Positions 42,018-51,325 are shown, counted from the first letter of the stretch. The stretch: 64,000 bases of DNA from Bradyrhizobium rifense (GCF_008123425.1 NZ_VSSS01000014.1:124001-188000); one strand, 5' to 3'. The notes: a model not told the origin generated them from the sequence alone. Made by a program: numbers and translations.

Positions 42018-43247
42018 TTAGAATCCACGGTCGATCACAACAATCCCGTTTTGAACAACCATCCTTATGCTGTGTAGGGGAGCCGCAAGGAGGCCGATGT
42101 TGCGTAAAGGGTTTCCTTGGACGACAAGAAGGTCTGCGATTGCTCCCTCGCGGATAACGCCGAGCCTTTCTCTAGCGCCGATCAACTCGGCCGCGGTCGT
42201 TGTCGCACTGGCAAGCACCTCGGTTGGTGACAGAACCTCCGACCGGTACCTAAATTCCTCGTTCTGGTATTCGTGTGTCTCGCCGAGCAGGTCAGTGCCA
42301 TAGGCCATCTTGACGCCTGCATTGCGCAAGATCTCGATGCTCTTGAAGCCCGCAGACCAGACCATGTCGAGCTTGGGCCGGTTTTCCTTCGGCAAGCCCA
42401 GCTTTTCTCCCTCGCGGGCCTGAGCCTCGAAAATGGTCAATGTCGGGACCGCAACTGCACCTGCAACGGCGGCGAGCTTTGCCGTTTCCTCGTCAATGAG
42501 GTTGCAATGTTCTAGGGAATGGACGCCGCACTCGACTGCTCTCCTAATTCCCGCTGCAGTATACAGGTGAGCTGACACGTAGGTGTGCGCATCACGGGCC
42601 TCGCTAACAGCGGCACGCAGCTCATCCTCGGAATAGCCGAACCAATCGATTGGGTCGGTCGGGCTTCCGACGCCGCCGTTGGCCATCACTTTTATGAAGC
42701 GCGCGCCTTGTCGGAGCTCTTCTCTACAGGCGTGACGTACTTGCTCTGGACCGTCTGCGATGCGGCCGAGCGATCCAAATCGACGATCGTTGCGATGCGG
42801 TTCGCGCACATCGTATTTTTGTCGGAAGTCGGTGTGTCCACCCGTCTTGGACAATGCCTTGCCGCAGACGATGAGCTTGGGGCCGGCAATTAGGCCTTGC
42901 GCTTGTGCATCTGCGAGTGCGACAGGGGCGCCGCCAACATCGCGTACCGTAGTAAAACCTCTCTCCAGCATGCCGCGCATGATCGGTACAGTGCGAAGAA
43001 CGGCAAGAGAATCGGGCAGTGCCGCGTTTTGGGCGAGATTCATCATGCTTGCTACGACGTGAACATGGCAATCGATCAGCCCCGGCATCAGGCTTTTGCC
43101 TTTCAAGTCGAAGACCTGGCAATTTTCGGGAACGCGGCCGGAGAATGCAGCATCTCTGATCTGACCGTTCTCAACGTATACGGCACCATCCCGCGCGCCG
43201 AGCTCGGTCGCGTCTACGACAAGCGCATTCTTGAATAAAATCGACAT
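42018..43247 (-). CDS. Metal-dependent amidohydrolase (prolidase/imidazolonepropionase-like)
   Basis: A 409-residue amidohydrolase of the COG1228 type. Metal-site residues are visible in GLIDCHVHV (HxH), the bridging Lys in FIKVMANGGVG, His in YVSAHLY, His in HSLEHCN and Asp in AYGTDLLG. The C-terminal half ends GVIREGAIADLLVVQGNPL. Characterised relatives hydrolyse Xaa-Pro or Xaa-basic dipeptides, or enamides. It is the last gene of an MFS-GAF-amidohydrolase operon beside a hydroxyproline pathway, so a Hyp-containing dipeptide or amide is a plausible substrate (inference). Confidence 0.85.
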   Translation of the reverse strand: MSILFKNALVVDATELGARDGAVYVENGQIRDAAFSGRVPENCQVFDLKGKSLMPGLIDCHVHVVASMMNLAQNAALPDSLAVLRTVPIMRGMLERGFTTVRDVGGAPVALADAQAQGLIAGPKLIVCGKALSKTGGHTDFRQKYDVREPHRNDRRFGSLGRIADGPEQVRHACREELRQGARFIKVMANGGVGSPTDPIDWFGYSEDELRAAVSEARDAHTYVSAHLYTAAGIRRAVECGVHSLEHCNLIDEETAKLAAVAGAVAVPTLTIFEAQAREGEKLGLPKENRPKLDMVWSAGFKSIEILRNAGVKMAYGTDLLGETHEYQNEEFRYRSEVLSPTEVLASATTTAAELIGARERLGVIREGAIADLLVVQGNPLRNIGLLAAPLHSIRMVVQNGIVVIDRGF

Positions 43248-43260
43248 CGGGTCTCTCAGA

Positions 43261-43752
43261 TCAAAGGAAGACTTGTGTCAGGCATTGGCCGTAAAGGCTG
43301 GTCAATGGGCACATGTCTTCCGTGTAGTGATTTTCAATGTCCAAGATGTTTATCGAGCCGATAACCTGTCCTCGCGATAGAATCGGCGTGTTGAGCACAC
43401 TTTCGCACCCAACATCGAATAGCGTTTCATGTTCGGCGAACACGCTCTTGAGATCGGAGCGGTTTCGGCCGACGTAGTGGAGACCTTCGACGAGAACGCG
43501 TTGAGTCCAGTTGCTTGCCTCGATCGGCTTGGTGCCCCCTACGGGGTTGATCTCCGCGTTGCTCGAGTAGAGCCGGCGCATGAGGCCGGCGTTGCGGTCG
43601 ATTTTCAGGAGCGTGAAGAGCTTGTGTCCGAATTCTCGCTGAAAAGCCGTTTCCCCCAGCGTCATCATAAGGCTGGGGTCGGTCGCACGTGCAACAGCTG
43701 CATTGAAGGCTGCCAAGCGATGGAATTGCGTTTCCGTCAGGCCCTTGGTCAC
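43261..43752 (-). CDS. GAF-domain protein
   Basis: A 163-residue single GAF domain with FGHKLFTLLKIDR, RRLYSSNAEINPVGGTKPI, and later LNTPILSRGQVIGSINIL. It starts at GTG and overlaps the MFS stop by four bases. A related but truncated gene lies at 59831. GAF domains bind small molecules. With no output domain here, it may be a ligand-binding or metabolic partner of the amidohydrolase. Function unknown. Confidence 0.75.
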   Translation of the reverse strand: MTKGLTETQFHRLAAFNAAVARATDPSLMMTLGETAFQREFGHKLFTLLKIDRNAGLMRRLYSSNAEINPVGGTKPIEASNWTQRVLVEGLHYVGRNRSDLKSVFAEHETLFDVGCESVLNTPILSRGQVIGSINILDIENHYTEDMCPLTSLYGQCLTQVFL

Positions 43753-45149
43753 GCGCGGAACTCCTCGGCACCCTCGACAGGGAGAAGGGCAGCCGTAAAT
43801 TCCGTGCTCTCGATCTCCTCGAGCGAGCGCCCTTTGGTCGGAATTCCAAGTGTGGTGACAGAGAGTGCGCCTGCGAGCAGGACGGCCGTAGTCATCCCAA
43901 ATACACCCGCAAAGCCGGCGATTGGATAGATGTAGCCCACAAGAATCGGGGAACTGATTGCGCCAATGCGACCGATTGCCGATGCGGTCCCAACTCCTGT
44001 TGCCCGGACACGAGTTGGAAAAACTTCCGGCGTGTAGGCATACTCACCGGCATTGACGCCGTTGATAAAGAACGACAGCAGGATGCTCATAGCCAACACC
44101 TGCTGATCGGTCTGGACTGTGGCCAAGGCAAGAGCCGAAAGTGCCGCGCCAGCCATGTAAGACACGATCGTGTATTGACGGCCGATCCGTTCACAGACCC
44201 AAGCTGCGGAGAAATATCCCGGGATTTGAGCGAGATAGATCAGGATTGAGAAGGAGAAGCTCTTGGTAATCGTCATGCCGCGTTCGACCAGCAGACCGGG
44301 AATCCAGGTAAAGAACAGATAGGAACAGAAGGTCACAGAGAGCCAAAGCAGCCAGGTCATGATCGTTATACGCCGCAGCTTTGGCGACCATAAAACCTTG
44401 AAAGTCTCGCCGAGGCTCGCTGCGGGAGTTGTAACGACCGCCCCCGATGCAGGAACCGGCGGAAGTTTGACGCCGCGTTGCGCGAAATCCGCTTCGATGT
44501 TCGCAACGATAGCTTCGGCTTCTGCGTGTCTGCCGCGGCTTTCCAACCAGCGTGGAGACTCGTAGACCGAGCGGCGCCACCAAAGAACGAGAATGACAGG
44601 GAGAGCGGTCGCCACGATTGCGTATCGCCAACCGTTATCACCCAGCGGGACGATGAAATATCCGATGAGAGCAGCCGTTACGAACCCAAAAGAGAAGAAT
44701 CCTGCGAGCGATGCCGTAAAGCTACCTCGCCGGTTGGCGCTTACGAATTCCGATAGGAATGGGGCGATGATGGCGGCCTCCGCGCCCATCCCAATTCCTC
44801 CAATCACCCTGAGTGCGAAGAAGTGGTGCCAGTTGTTGACGAACGCGCTTACGAAAGCGGAGACACAGAACAGCACGAGCGCCCACATCATGATGTTGCG
44901 GCGTCCATAGCGGTCACCGAGTGCGCCGGCGGTCAACGCGCCGACGAGGAAACCGAAAAAAGTGCTGCTTGCGAGGACACCGGTCTCGACGCTGGTTAGA
45001 CCCCAGAGCGGTCGCACCACCGGCAAGAGGAATGCAATGATGGCGGCGTCGACCGCCTCGAACATGTATCCCAATCCTCCCATCAGGAGGAGCTTGTAGT
45101 GAAAACGACCGAAAGGCAGCCGCTCAAGGCGTTGAGCAATCTGAGACAT
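43749..45149 (-). CDS. MFS transporter (sugar/acid:proton symporter type)
   Basis: A 466-residue twelve-helix major-facilitator protein. Landmarks are LGYMFEAVDAAIIAFLLPVV, GALTAGALGDRYGRRNIMMW (the loop 2-3 motif), and YAYTPEVFPTRVRATGVGTASAIGRIG near helix 10-11. It resembles the AAHS and niacin/aromatic-acid or sugar transporter groups. First gene of the operon with the GAF and amidohydrolase genes. A GntR-like operator core at 45188 and RpiR-like palindromes lie just upstream. Confidence 0.88.
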   Translation of the reverse strand: MSQIAQRLERLPFGRFHYKLLLMGGLGYMFEAVDAAIIAFLLPVVRPLWGLTSVETGVLASSTFFGFLVGALTAGALGDRYGRRNIMMWALVLFCVSAFVSAFVNNWHHFFALRVIGGIGMGAEAAIIAPFLSEFVSANRRGSFTASLAGFFSFGFVTAALIGYFIVPLGDNGWRYAIVATALPVILVLWWRRSVYESPRWLESRGRHAEAEAIVANIEADFAQRGVKLPPVPASGAVVTTPAASLGETFKVLWSPKLRRITIMTWLLWLSVTFCSYLFFTWIPGLLVERGMTITKSFSFSILIYLAQIPGYFSAAWVCERIGRQYTIVSYMAGAALSALALATVQTDQQVLAMSILLSFFINGVNAGEYAYTPEVFPTRVRATGVGTASAIGRIGAISSPILVGYIYPIAGFAGVFGMTTAVLLAGALSVTTLGIPTKGRSLEEIESTEFTAALLPVEGAEEFRA

Positions 45150-45187
45150 ACATCACACTCCCCTTGGGCGCACCTTTGGCGCCAATC

Positions 45188-45198
45188 GATTGGATCCA
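45188..45198. promoter_or_regulatory. GntR-like operator copy upstream of the MFS operon
   Basis: GATTGGATCCA at 45188-45198, inside AATCGATTGGATCCAATTG, matches 11 bases of the motif at 49576, 49702 and 53591. It lies 39 bp upstream of the MFS start codon and suggests that the same GntR protein also controls this operon. Confidence 0.5.
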
Positions 45199-45243
45199 AT
45201 TGCACTCAGAATATTGGCCCTCGACCTGCCGCTTCGACGATTC

Positions 45244-45361
45244 TGCAAAATTCTTTGCAAAAAGGGGGCGCCGGTATTTATTTTCGGCTGGAGCAGTATG
45301 CCATCTGCAAAAATAATTGCAATATGACTCGCCGATGACAAAAGATACAAAAATCGTTGCA
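45244..45361. promoter_or_regulatory. Three phased palindromes between the MFS operon and the rpiR gene
   Basis: TGCAAAATTCTTTGCA at 45244 and TGCAAAAATAATTGCA at 45306 are 16-bp palindromes with the form TGCAA-N6-TTGCA. A weaker copy, TACAAAAATCGTTGCA, lies at 45346 (13 of 16). Their starts are 62 and 40 bp apart, near whole helical turns. They flank the start of the divergent RpiR regulator, the likely binder. Confidence 0.55.
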
Positions 45362-46246
45362 AGACCGGGGCTGAATGGGCGGCCGGTTGAGGATTGGCTC
45401 CGCGCGCTTGCTGCCAACAAGGTTCCGTCGAAAGCGGTTCACCACGTTCTGGACGCAGTCATCACCAATCCAGAGCTTGCATCCTATGCCTCCACGTCTG
45501 AGATGGCGGGGGCTTCGGGCGTCAACGTCGCTACCGTTACGCGGAGTGCTCAATCCTTCGGATTCTCGGGCTGGCCGGAGTGGCGTCAGGAGATCCGCGC
45601 TCGCTATCTCGGCCTCTTGAGCGCACCTGAGCTTGCGGTTGTTCACGAAGCTTCATCAACGCAAGCGCCCTTTGACGCGACTATAGGCAAGCATATTGAG
45701 CACCTGGCTGCCATGAAGCGGGCGATCGATCGATCGGTCATCCTGGATTTTGCAAAAGCTATCTCATCGGCGAAGCGACGCCTTATTGTTGCGTCGGGAA
45801 GCTTTGCTGCGGTCGGAAGAACGTTAGCTCACCATGCAGGAGTGGCTGGCTATCGATGCGAGGTTCTGGACGATACAGTCGTCCTGACCAACGCACTCGC
45901 TGATCTAACAGACAGAGATGTCCTCATTCCGATAACGTTTTGGCGATTGTACAACTCATCCATCGCCGCTGCGCGCGAGGCAAAACGTCGAGGTGCACCC
46001 GTTTATCTGATCTCGGACCAATTGGTCTCGCCGATCGCTGAGCTCGCGGACCGGATCTTGGTGGTCCCATCTGAAGGTGCCTCGTTCTTTCCTTCGATCG
46101 TACCCAGCCTCTCGATCGTCGAAAGTGTGTGCGCTCAGCTTGTGAAGCTGGACCCAGAGAGAAGCGCGAAAGCAATCGCTGCCGCAGAGAAGCAGTGGCA
46201 GGAGTTTGATCTCCTGCACTTCAATTCCCCGAAGTTCCAACCCTAG
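45335..46246 (+). CDS. MurR/RpiR-family transcriptional regulator
   Basis: A 303-residue protein. The N-terminal helix-turn-helix reads STSEMAGASGVNVATVTRSAQSFGF, and a C-terminal SIS domain (about 125-275) has RRLIVASGSFAAVGRTLAHH and FWRLYNSSIAAAREAKRRGAPV. SIS domains usually sense phosphosugars or related metabolites. ATG at 45335 is preferred over a TTG at 45317. Divergent from the MFS-GAF-amidohydrolase operon, with phased palindromes between. Confidence 0.85.
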   Translation: MTKDTKIVARPGLNGRPVEDWLRALAANKVPSKAVHHVLDAVITNPELASYASTSEMAGASGVNVATVTRSAQSFGFSGWPEWRQEIRARYLGLLSAPELAVVHEASSTQAPFDATIGKHIEHLAAMKRAIDRSVILDFAKAISSAKRRLIVASGSFAAVGRTLAHHAGVAGYRCEVLDDTVVLTNALADLTDRDVLIPITFWRLYNSSIAAAREAKRRGAPVYLISDQLVSPIAELADRILVVPSEGASFFPSIVPSLSIVESVCAQLVKLDPERSAKAIAAAEKQWQEFDLLHFNSPKFQP

Positions 46247-47259
46247 AGCAAAGCAACGAGATCTTGGTGGAGGGAGCGCGGGATTAACACGCCGTCAGCA
46301 ACGCTTCGCTTCCGGCTTTCGTATCGTCGTTGTGAGGGCAAGCGCGCTCCCTGTGTCGTGATAGCCTCAAACAGAGCCTCCGCTCTGCGAATATGGTGGT
46401 TGGTCGAAACGCCCAGGAATCCAACTGGATCGATGGCGACGATCAGCTCTCCTCCGAGCGGAGACGATTTTCGCCCTGCATCGGCTGCCAACGATTCCGC
46501 GCTCGTCATGTCGCCAATCAGCGGCCCTGCCAGCAACTCAACCATGACAGCCAGTGCGGAGCCTTTGTGTCCGCCGAAGGCGAGCATGGCACCGGCCAGC
46601 GCGTCACCGGCGCTCGTTGTCGGTCGCCCGTCGGTGTCGAGGCCCCAGCCGATCGGAATGGGTTTCCCAACACGATGATGCAGTTCGATCTCACCACGTG
46701 CGACCGCGCTCGTAGCGAAATCGAAAACGAAAGGTGGACCGTCGAGACGCGGCCAGCCGAAGGCAATTGGATTGGTTCCAAAGACGGGCTTCGTGCCCCC
46801 GGCGGGCGCTACCCATGCGTGGCTTGGCGTGCAGGCGAGGGCGGCGAGACCTAGATTCGCCAGGCGCTCGACTTCCGGCCACAGCGCTGCGAAATGAACA
46901 CAGTTATTGATCGCCAGCGCGGCGATACCTGTTTGCTTTGCATTCTCGACGAGCGTGGGAAGCCCCATTTCGAATGCAAGCTGGGCGTATCCGCCCTTAG
47001 CGTCGACCCGCGTCATCGACCGCGCGGTGTTCGAGACTTCTGGAACGGCGTCTCGGACCACATTCCCGCTGGCGAGCGTCCGGGCGCAGACGATCAGACG
47101 GTACACTCCGTGTGAGGTGCAGCCGTCGCGTTCGCTCGCCACGATCGTTTCGGCGACTGCAGCTACATGGTCGGGCGCGAGGCCATAGTGCGACAGGATG
47201 CGCCTGGCAAGGTCGCGAACCTGATCGAGCGACATGCGGACGGCGTCGGTTTGGCTCAT
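46243..47259 (-). CDS. LDH2/malate-dehydrogenase-family oxidoreductase, likely cyclic imine reductase
   Basis: A 338-residue NAD(P)-dependent member of the LDH2/MDH2 family (ERDGCTSHGVYRL near the N-terminus, then VDAKGGYAQLAFEMG and GHKGSALAVMVELLAG). In hydroxyproline and trans-3-hydroxyproline operons the family member is Delta1-pyrroline-2-carboxylate reductase, which I favour here. Malate, lactate or ureidoglycolate dehydrogenase are the alternatives. Start 47259 (MSQTDAVRMSLDQ) avoids overlap with the epimerase gene, which lies 28 bp upstream. Confidence 0.75.
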   Translation of the reverse strand: MSQTDAVRMSLDQVRDLARRILSHYGLAPDHVAAVAETIVASERDGCTSHGVYRLIVCARTLASGNVVRDAVPEVSNTARSMTRVDAKGGYAQLAFEMGLPTLVENAKQTGIAALAINNCVHFAALWPEVERLANLGLAALACTPSHAWVAPAGGTKPVFGTNPIAFGWPRLDGPPFVFDFATSAVARGEIELHHRVGKPIPIGWGLDTDGRPTTSAGDALAGAMLAFGGHKGSALAVMVELLAGPLIGDMTSAESLAADAGRKSSPLGGELIVAIDPVGFLGVSTNHHIRRAEALFEAITTQGARLPSQRRYESRKRSVADGVLIPRSLHQDLVALL

Positions 47260-47287
47260 TGTGCACTCGATCAACTGAAGACGCTGT

Positions 47288-48289
47288 TCAGGCCAACTGG
47301 AAACCGTGAGCGAGCGGGTCACGATCGTCGACGTAGATGGTATTGTGGCCAATCACGCGGGCCCAACCTGCAACGCTGGGCAGGATTGCCGGCTTTGAGC
47401 CGACTGAAGTCTCGCCCTCGACGCGACAATTGAACATGGTGCCTATGATACTTTCATGGACGAAATTGTCTCCCGCGGCCAAGCGCCGGCGTGCCACGAG
47501 TTGCGCCATGCGAGCGGAGGAGCCTGTTCCACACGGCGATCTATCGATGGCATGGTCTCCGTAGAACACGGCGTTGCGCGCGTCTGCTTTTGGCGATTTT
47601 GGCTTGTCGCACCACATGACGTGGCTGACGCCGCGGATGCGCTCGTCCTCCGGGTGTACGGGCGCCAGAGCTCGCTCCGCGGCGGCGCGCACCAACGGGC
47701 TCAACCGCTTGATTTCGTCAGCCGACATTCCATCAAGGCCCAACCAGTTGGCCTGAGGTTCAATGATCACGTAGAAGTTTCCGCCGTAGGATAGGTCAAC
47801 GACGATTGAACCCAGGCCGGGTACGTTCAGGGTGACGTCTTGTGCGTGAAGGTAACTGGGCACGTTGAAGAGCCTGACCTCCTCAACGTACTGTCCGTTC
47901 TTGAGGTATTCGATCGCCACGCGGCCGGCCGGCGCCTCGATCGCGAGGCGTCCTTCTTCCTTCGGAACGACGAGGCCTTCCTCGATTGCTGCCGTTACCG
48001 TTCCGATCGTGCCATGGCCACACATCGGCAGACAGCCGCTGACCTCGATGAAGAGCACGCCAACGTCGCAGTCATCGCGAGACGAAGGATACAGGATCGT
48101 TCCGGACATGACATCGTGTCCGCGCGGTTCAAACATGAGTGCGCGCCGGATCCAATCATAGTCCCTGACAAAAATCTGACGCTTCTCGGCCATTGAAACC
48201 GCGGGCAGGAGGGGACTGCCGCCTGCAACGACACGAACCGGGTTTCCGCAAGTGTGAGCGTCGATGCAGAAGAATGTGTGGCGTGCCAT
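47288..48289 (-). CDS. 4-hydroxyproline 2-epimerase (proline racemase family)
   Basis: A 333-residue proline-racemase-fold enzyme with both catalytic cysteines: C90 in LPMCGHGTIG and C252 in DRSPCGTGSSAR. Two cysteines point to a racemase or epimerase rather than the Ser/Thr-type dehydratases. It would interconvert trans-4-hydroxy-L-proline and cis-4-hydroxy-D-proline in the cytoplasm, the first step of the pathway. It follows the oxidase/dehydrogenase gene by 15 bp. The epimerase choice over proline racemase rests on the neighbours. Confidence 0.88.
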   Translation of the reverse strand: MARHTFFCIDAHTCGNPVRVVAGGSPLLPAVSMAEKRQIFVRDYDWIRRALMFEPRGHDVMSGTILYPSSRDDCDVGVLFIEVSGCLPMCGHGTIGTVTAAIEEGLVVPKEEGRLAIEAPAGRVAIEYLKNGQYVEEVRLFNVPSYLHAQDVTLNVPGLGSIVVDLSYGGNFYVIIEPQANWLGLDGMSADEIKRLSPLVRAAAERALAPVHPEDERIRGVSHVMWCDKPKSPKADARNAVFYGDHAIDRSPCGTGSSARMAQLVARRRLAAGDNFVHESIIGTMFNCRVEGETSVGSKPAILPSVAGWARVIGHNTIYVDDRDPLAHGFQLA

Positions 48290-48304
48290 GGCGCAACTCT
48301 TGGC

Positions 48305-49555
48305 TCAGTTGAAGCGAGATATGGAATAGGGTGAGAGATTGATCGAATCAGGGCGCCCCTTGACCAAATCCGCGACGATCCGGCCTGTTGTGGCGGCTTG
48401 AGTCAGGCCGAGATGCCCGTGGCCAAACGCATAAATCACGTTCGGACAACGCCGAGCTCTGCCGATCACCGGTAGGCTATCCGGGGTCGCAGGTCGATGG
48501 CCCGCCCAGGCCGTCCCGCCGCGCGGGTTGAGTTTGGGAAAGTAGCGCGAGGCCAATGAAACCAAAGCTTCTGAACGCTTGTAGTTCGCGACTGCATCGA
48601 GGCCACCGAACTCAGCCGCACCTCCGATGCGCAAGCCGATGCTGAGGGGCGTTGCAACGAACTTGCGCTCGGCGAAGATGATCTCACGAGAGATCTCTAC
48701 GCCTGGCTCTGGCAAGGTCGTATTGTAACCTCTCTCACTCTCGAGGAGCACGCGATCGCCCAGCGTCTGGGCGAGAACGCCCGACCAGGCACCAGCGGCG
48801 ACCACGACAAAGTCGCCCGAGAATTCTCTCCCGTCTTCGCAGTACAGCGTGGCTCTTTGTGAATCCTGGGTGACGAAACCTCGTACCTCGCCCGTTAGGA
48901 TCTGAACCCCTCTTTCGCGCATCAGCCACGAGCGCAACCCGTCAACGAGTGCTTTAGGGTCATTGATATGCGACCATTGCGGTGTGAGGATCGCGTTAGT
49001 TATGACCGGGCTGAGCGCTGGCTCGAATTCGCGCGCTTCATCTCCCGATAGAGCGCGTACCTCTATCCCGTGACGGCGTTTGAAGCTCCACTCCTCGGCG
49101 TCGTTCCTGAAAGCCTTCTCGCTCTCGTAAACGGTGAGTGCGCCACGGCGCTGGAGTTCTCCAGAAAGCCCGCACGCGTCAAGCATCGGTTCGAGATCAT
49201 CGTAGACTCGGCTGTTCAAGGCCGAGAGCGCCGCCCCAATACGCTCAACTTCTTCCGGGCGACCCGCGCGTGAAAAGGCCCAGAGCCAAGGCAGAAGTTT
49301 GAGTGCGTGCGCAGGGCGGACCGCGAGAGGGCCGAGTGGATCGAGCAGCCATCCTGGAATCTTGAGGGCAAGGCCTGGCACCGAAGCGGGAACGACTTCT
49401 GTCACAGCAATCCCGGCAGCATTTCCAAATGATGCCTTATCCCCGAGAGGGTCGCGATCCACGACGGTAACGGTCAGATCTTCGGCGGCGAGATGAAACG
49501 CCGTGGATAGCCCGACGACTCCGGCTCCGATCACGATTGCAGATTGCGCTGACAC
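48305..49555 (-). CDS. FAD-dependent D-amino-acid (D-hydroxyproline) dehydrogenase
   Basis: A 416-residue DadA-type flavoprotein. The dinucleotide motif is IVIGAGVVGLSTAFHLA, and the C-terminal region has GTAWAGHRPATPDSLPVIGRA and FGHGHLGLTQAATTG. The GTG start at 49555 follows AGGAGA; an ATG at 49636 would span the operator and is rejected. It would oxidise cis-4-hydroxy-D-proline to Delta1-pyrroline-4-hydroxy-2-carboxylate at the membrane. First gene of the dehydrogenase-epimerase-reductase operon. Confidence 0.85.
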   Translation of the reverse strand: MSAQSAIVIGAGVVGLSTAFHLAAEDLTVTVVDRDPLGDKASFGNAAGIAVTEVVPASVPGLALKIPGWLLDPLGPLAVRPAHALKLLPWLWAFSRAGRPEEVERIGAALSALNSRVYDDLEPMLDACGLSGELQRRGALTVYESEKAFRNDAEEWSFKRRHGIEVRALSGDEAREFEPALSPVITNAILTPQWSHINDPKALVDGLRSWLMRERGVQILTGEVRGFVTQDSQRATLYCEDGREFSGDFVVVAAGAWSGVLAQTLGDRVLLESERGYNTTLPEPGVEISREIIFAERKFVATPLSIGLRIGGAAEFGGLDAVANYKRSEALVSLASRYFPKLNPRGGTAWAGHRPATPDSLPVIGRARRCPNVIYAFGHGHLGLTQAATTGRIVADLVKGRPDSINLSPYSISRFN

Positions 49556-49574
49556 GGCTTCTCCTGACCCATAT

Positions 49575-49716
49575 TTGTAGATTGGATCCACAAAGCTCGT
49601 CAAGCCCTTCAAGGACGGAGGATGCGTTGGCCTCAAGGGTCAAAAATGCCAAATAAACTTCGCCAAAGGCACTCCAGCCCACTTTCAGCAGACTTGACAA
49701 TTGTAGATTGGATCCA
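49575..49716. promoter_or_regulatory. Two GntR-like operator copies between divergent hydroxyproline operons
   Basis: TTGTAGATTGGATCCA occurs at 49575-49590 and again, identical over 16 bp, at 49701-49716. The first is 20 bp upstream of the dehydrogenase start, the second 54 bp upstream of the ABC binding-protein start. With flanks, the left copy forms a TTTGT-N-GAT-N3-ATC-N-ACAAA palindrome, as FCD-type GntR proteins bind. One copy is therefore assigned to each divergent promoter. Confidence 0.7.
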
Positions 49717-49770
49717 TAATGTCGACATTGCCGGATTTACCAAGTCTGCTTTTCAGAGGGAGAGAGCCTG

Positions 49771-50604
49771 ATGTCGCGTCAGAGTTGGGGTCGAGGTGCG
49801 CTGGTATCCTTAGTGCTCGCGGCATTTGCGGGTGGCTCCGCCGCCCATGCGCAGTCCGCGCTGGATAAAATCGTTCAATCGAAGACGCTGCGATGCGGGG
49901 TGCAACTCGATTATCCGCCCGCAGGCTTCCGCAACCAAAAGAACGAGCCTGATGGCTATGATGTCGCTTATTGCAAGGATATGGCCAAGGCCCTCGGCGC
50001 GACCGCGCAGATTATCGAGACACCTTCCTCGGAGCGGATTCCTGCTCTGGTCTCGAACCGAATCGACGTCCTGATTGCGTCTGCGTCGATCACCACGCAA
50101 CGCGCGCTGACTGTGGCTTTTTCTCAACCTTATGTCAGCTACACGAATGTGGTTCTGACCCGTAACGACACTGGCGTCGAAAAATTCGACGACATGAAGG
50201 GGAGGGCGATCGGCGGAGTAACGGGCACGACGACCGAACAGGAGCTCAAGTCTCTCTACGGCGCCTGGAAAGACGCGAAGGGTTCTTACACCGGTTACGG
50301 CTCCGAAGCGGAAAGCTATCTCGCGCTAACGCAGGGGAAGATCGACGGGATTATTCTTGGTAACGCTTCGGCGGGTGCTCTCGTTCGGAGCGGCCAATTT
50401 CCCACCTTGGTGATCAAGGGCGAAGCGCCGACGCCAGCAGATCTTTGCGGCATCGCTGTCCGAAAAGACGACCGAGACCTTTTGAGCTGGGTGCGTGTGT
50501 TCGTCTGGTCGCAGGTAAGGACGGGTCGCTACAAAGAGCTCTATTCCCAATACTTTGGTGGCAGCGAACCTCCATCGCTGAGCGTGCCGGGCGTGGACTT
50601 CTGA
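49771..50604 (+). CDS. Polar amino-acid ABC transporter substrate-binding protein
   Basis: A 277-residue type 2 periplasmic-binding protein. Signal peptide (GALVSLVLAAFAGGSAAHAQS) then LRCGVQLDYPPAGFRNQKNEPDGYDVAYCKDMAKALG, the standard glutamine/lysine-binding entry. YVSYTNVVLTRNDTG follows. It would bring hydroxyproline, proline or a related amino acid to the permeases. The position beside GntR operator copies and the catabolic operon supports this. Confidence 0.88.
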   Translation: MSRQSWGRGALVSLVLAAFAGGSAAHAQSALDKIVQSKTLRCGVQLDYPPAGFRNQKNEPDGYDVAYCKDMAKALGATAQIIETPSSERIPALVSNRIDVLIASASITTQRALTVAFSQPYVSYTNVVLTRNDTGVEKFDDMKGRAIGGVTGTTTEQELKSLYGAWKDAKGSYTGYGSEAESYLALTQGKIDGIILGNASAGALVRSGQFPTLVIKGEAPTPADLCGIAVRKDDRDLLSWVRVFVWSQVRTGRYKELYSQYFGGSEPPSLSVPGVDF

Positions 50605-50662
50605 TCGCAGTGGGGTGGATCGCTTCTCGAGCGCCACCTCACAGGTTTTAGGAGGCGGCGCG

Positions 50663-51325
50663 ATGTTCAATTACACATTCTACTGGTCGATCGTCTGGGA
50701 GAAGTTTCCTGAGTTGCTTCAGGGCGCGCGGATCACGCTTGAGGTCACCATTCTTTCGATGATCTTCGGTACCGCGCTCGCTTTGCCGCTTTCGCTCTGG
50801 CGGCGTGCAAGGGAGGGTGTCGGGCACGCCTTTGCAACTGGTTGGGTTGAGCTGGCGCGAAACACGCCGGCGCTATTCCAAGTGTACATGGTCTATTTCG
50901 GCCTTGGATCCCTCCATATACATCTGCCAAGCTATTTTGCGATGGTGGCGGCACTGACGTTCAACAACGCCGGCTATCTGGCAGAAACCTTTCGAGGTGG
51001 CCTGAATTCGGTGCCGCCACAGCAACTATCGGCCGCACGCTCGTTAGGTATGAGTGCATTTTCGGCGTACGCGTATGTCGTCTTCCCTCAAGTCTTTCAA
51101 GTCGTTTTCTTTCCATACGTGAATCAACTGAACTGGGCGCTGTTGAACAGTTCGCTTGGAATGATTATTGGGCTGCGCGAACTGACTGGAGCAACGCAGG
51201 CGGCGCAGTCGGAGTCATTCCGAACATTCGAATTCTTCATCGTCGCGGCCTGTATCTACTATGTCATGGCCAAAGCGATTGAAACGCTCGCCCAATTGGC
51301 GTCGTGGCGTCTGTTTGGGAGGTGA
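50663..51325 (+). CDS. Polar amino-acid ABC transporter permease
   Basis: A 220-residue HisM-type permease with LLQGARITLEVTILSMIFG near the N-terminus and the EAA loop GGLNSVPPQQLSAARSLGMSAFSAYAYVVFPQ. The ATG at 50663 follows GGAGGCGGCGCG. It forms a heterodimer with the permease encoded 5 bp downstream. Confidence 0.88.
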   Translation: MFNYTFYWSIVWEKFPELLQGARITLEVTILSMIFGTALALPLSLWRRAREGVGHAFATGWVELARNTPALFQVYMVYFGLGSLHIHLPSYFAMVAALTFNNAGYLAETFRGGLNSVPPQQLSAARSLGMSAFSAYAYVVFPQVFQVVFFPYVNQLNWALLNSSLGMIIGLRELTGATQAAQSESFRTFEFFIVAACIYYVMAKAIETLAQLASWRLFGR

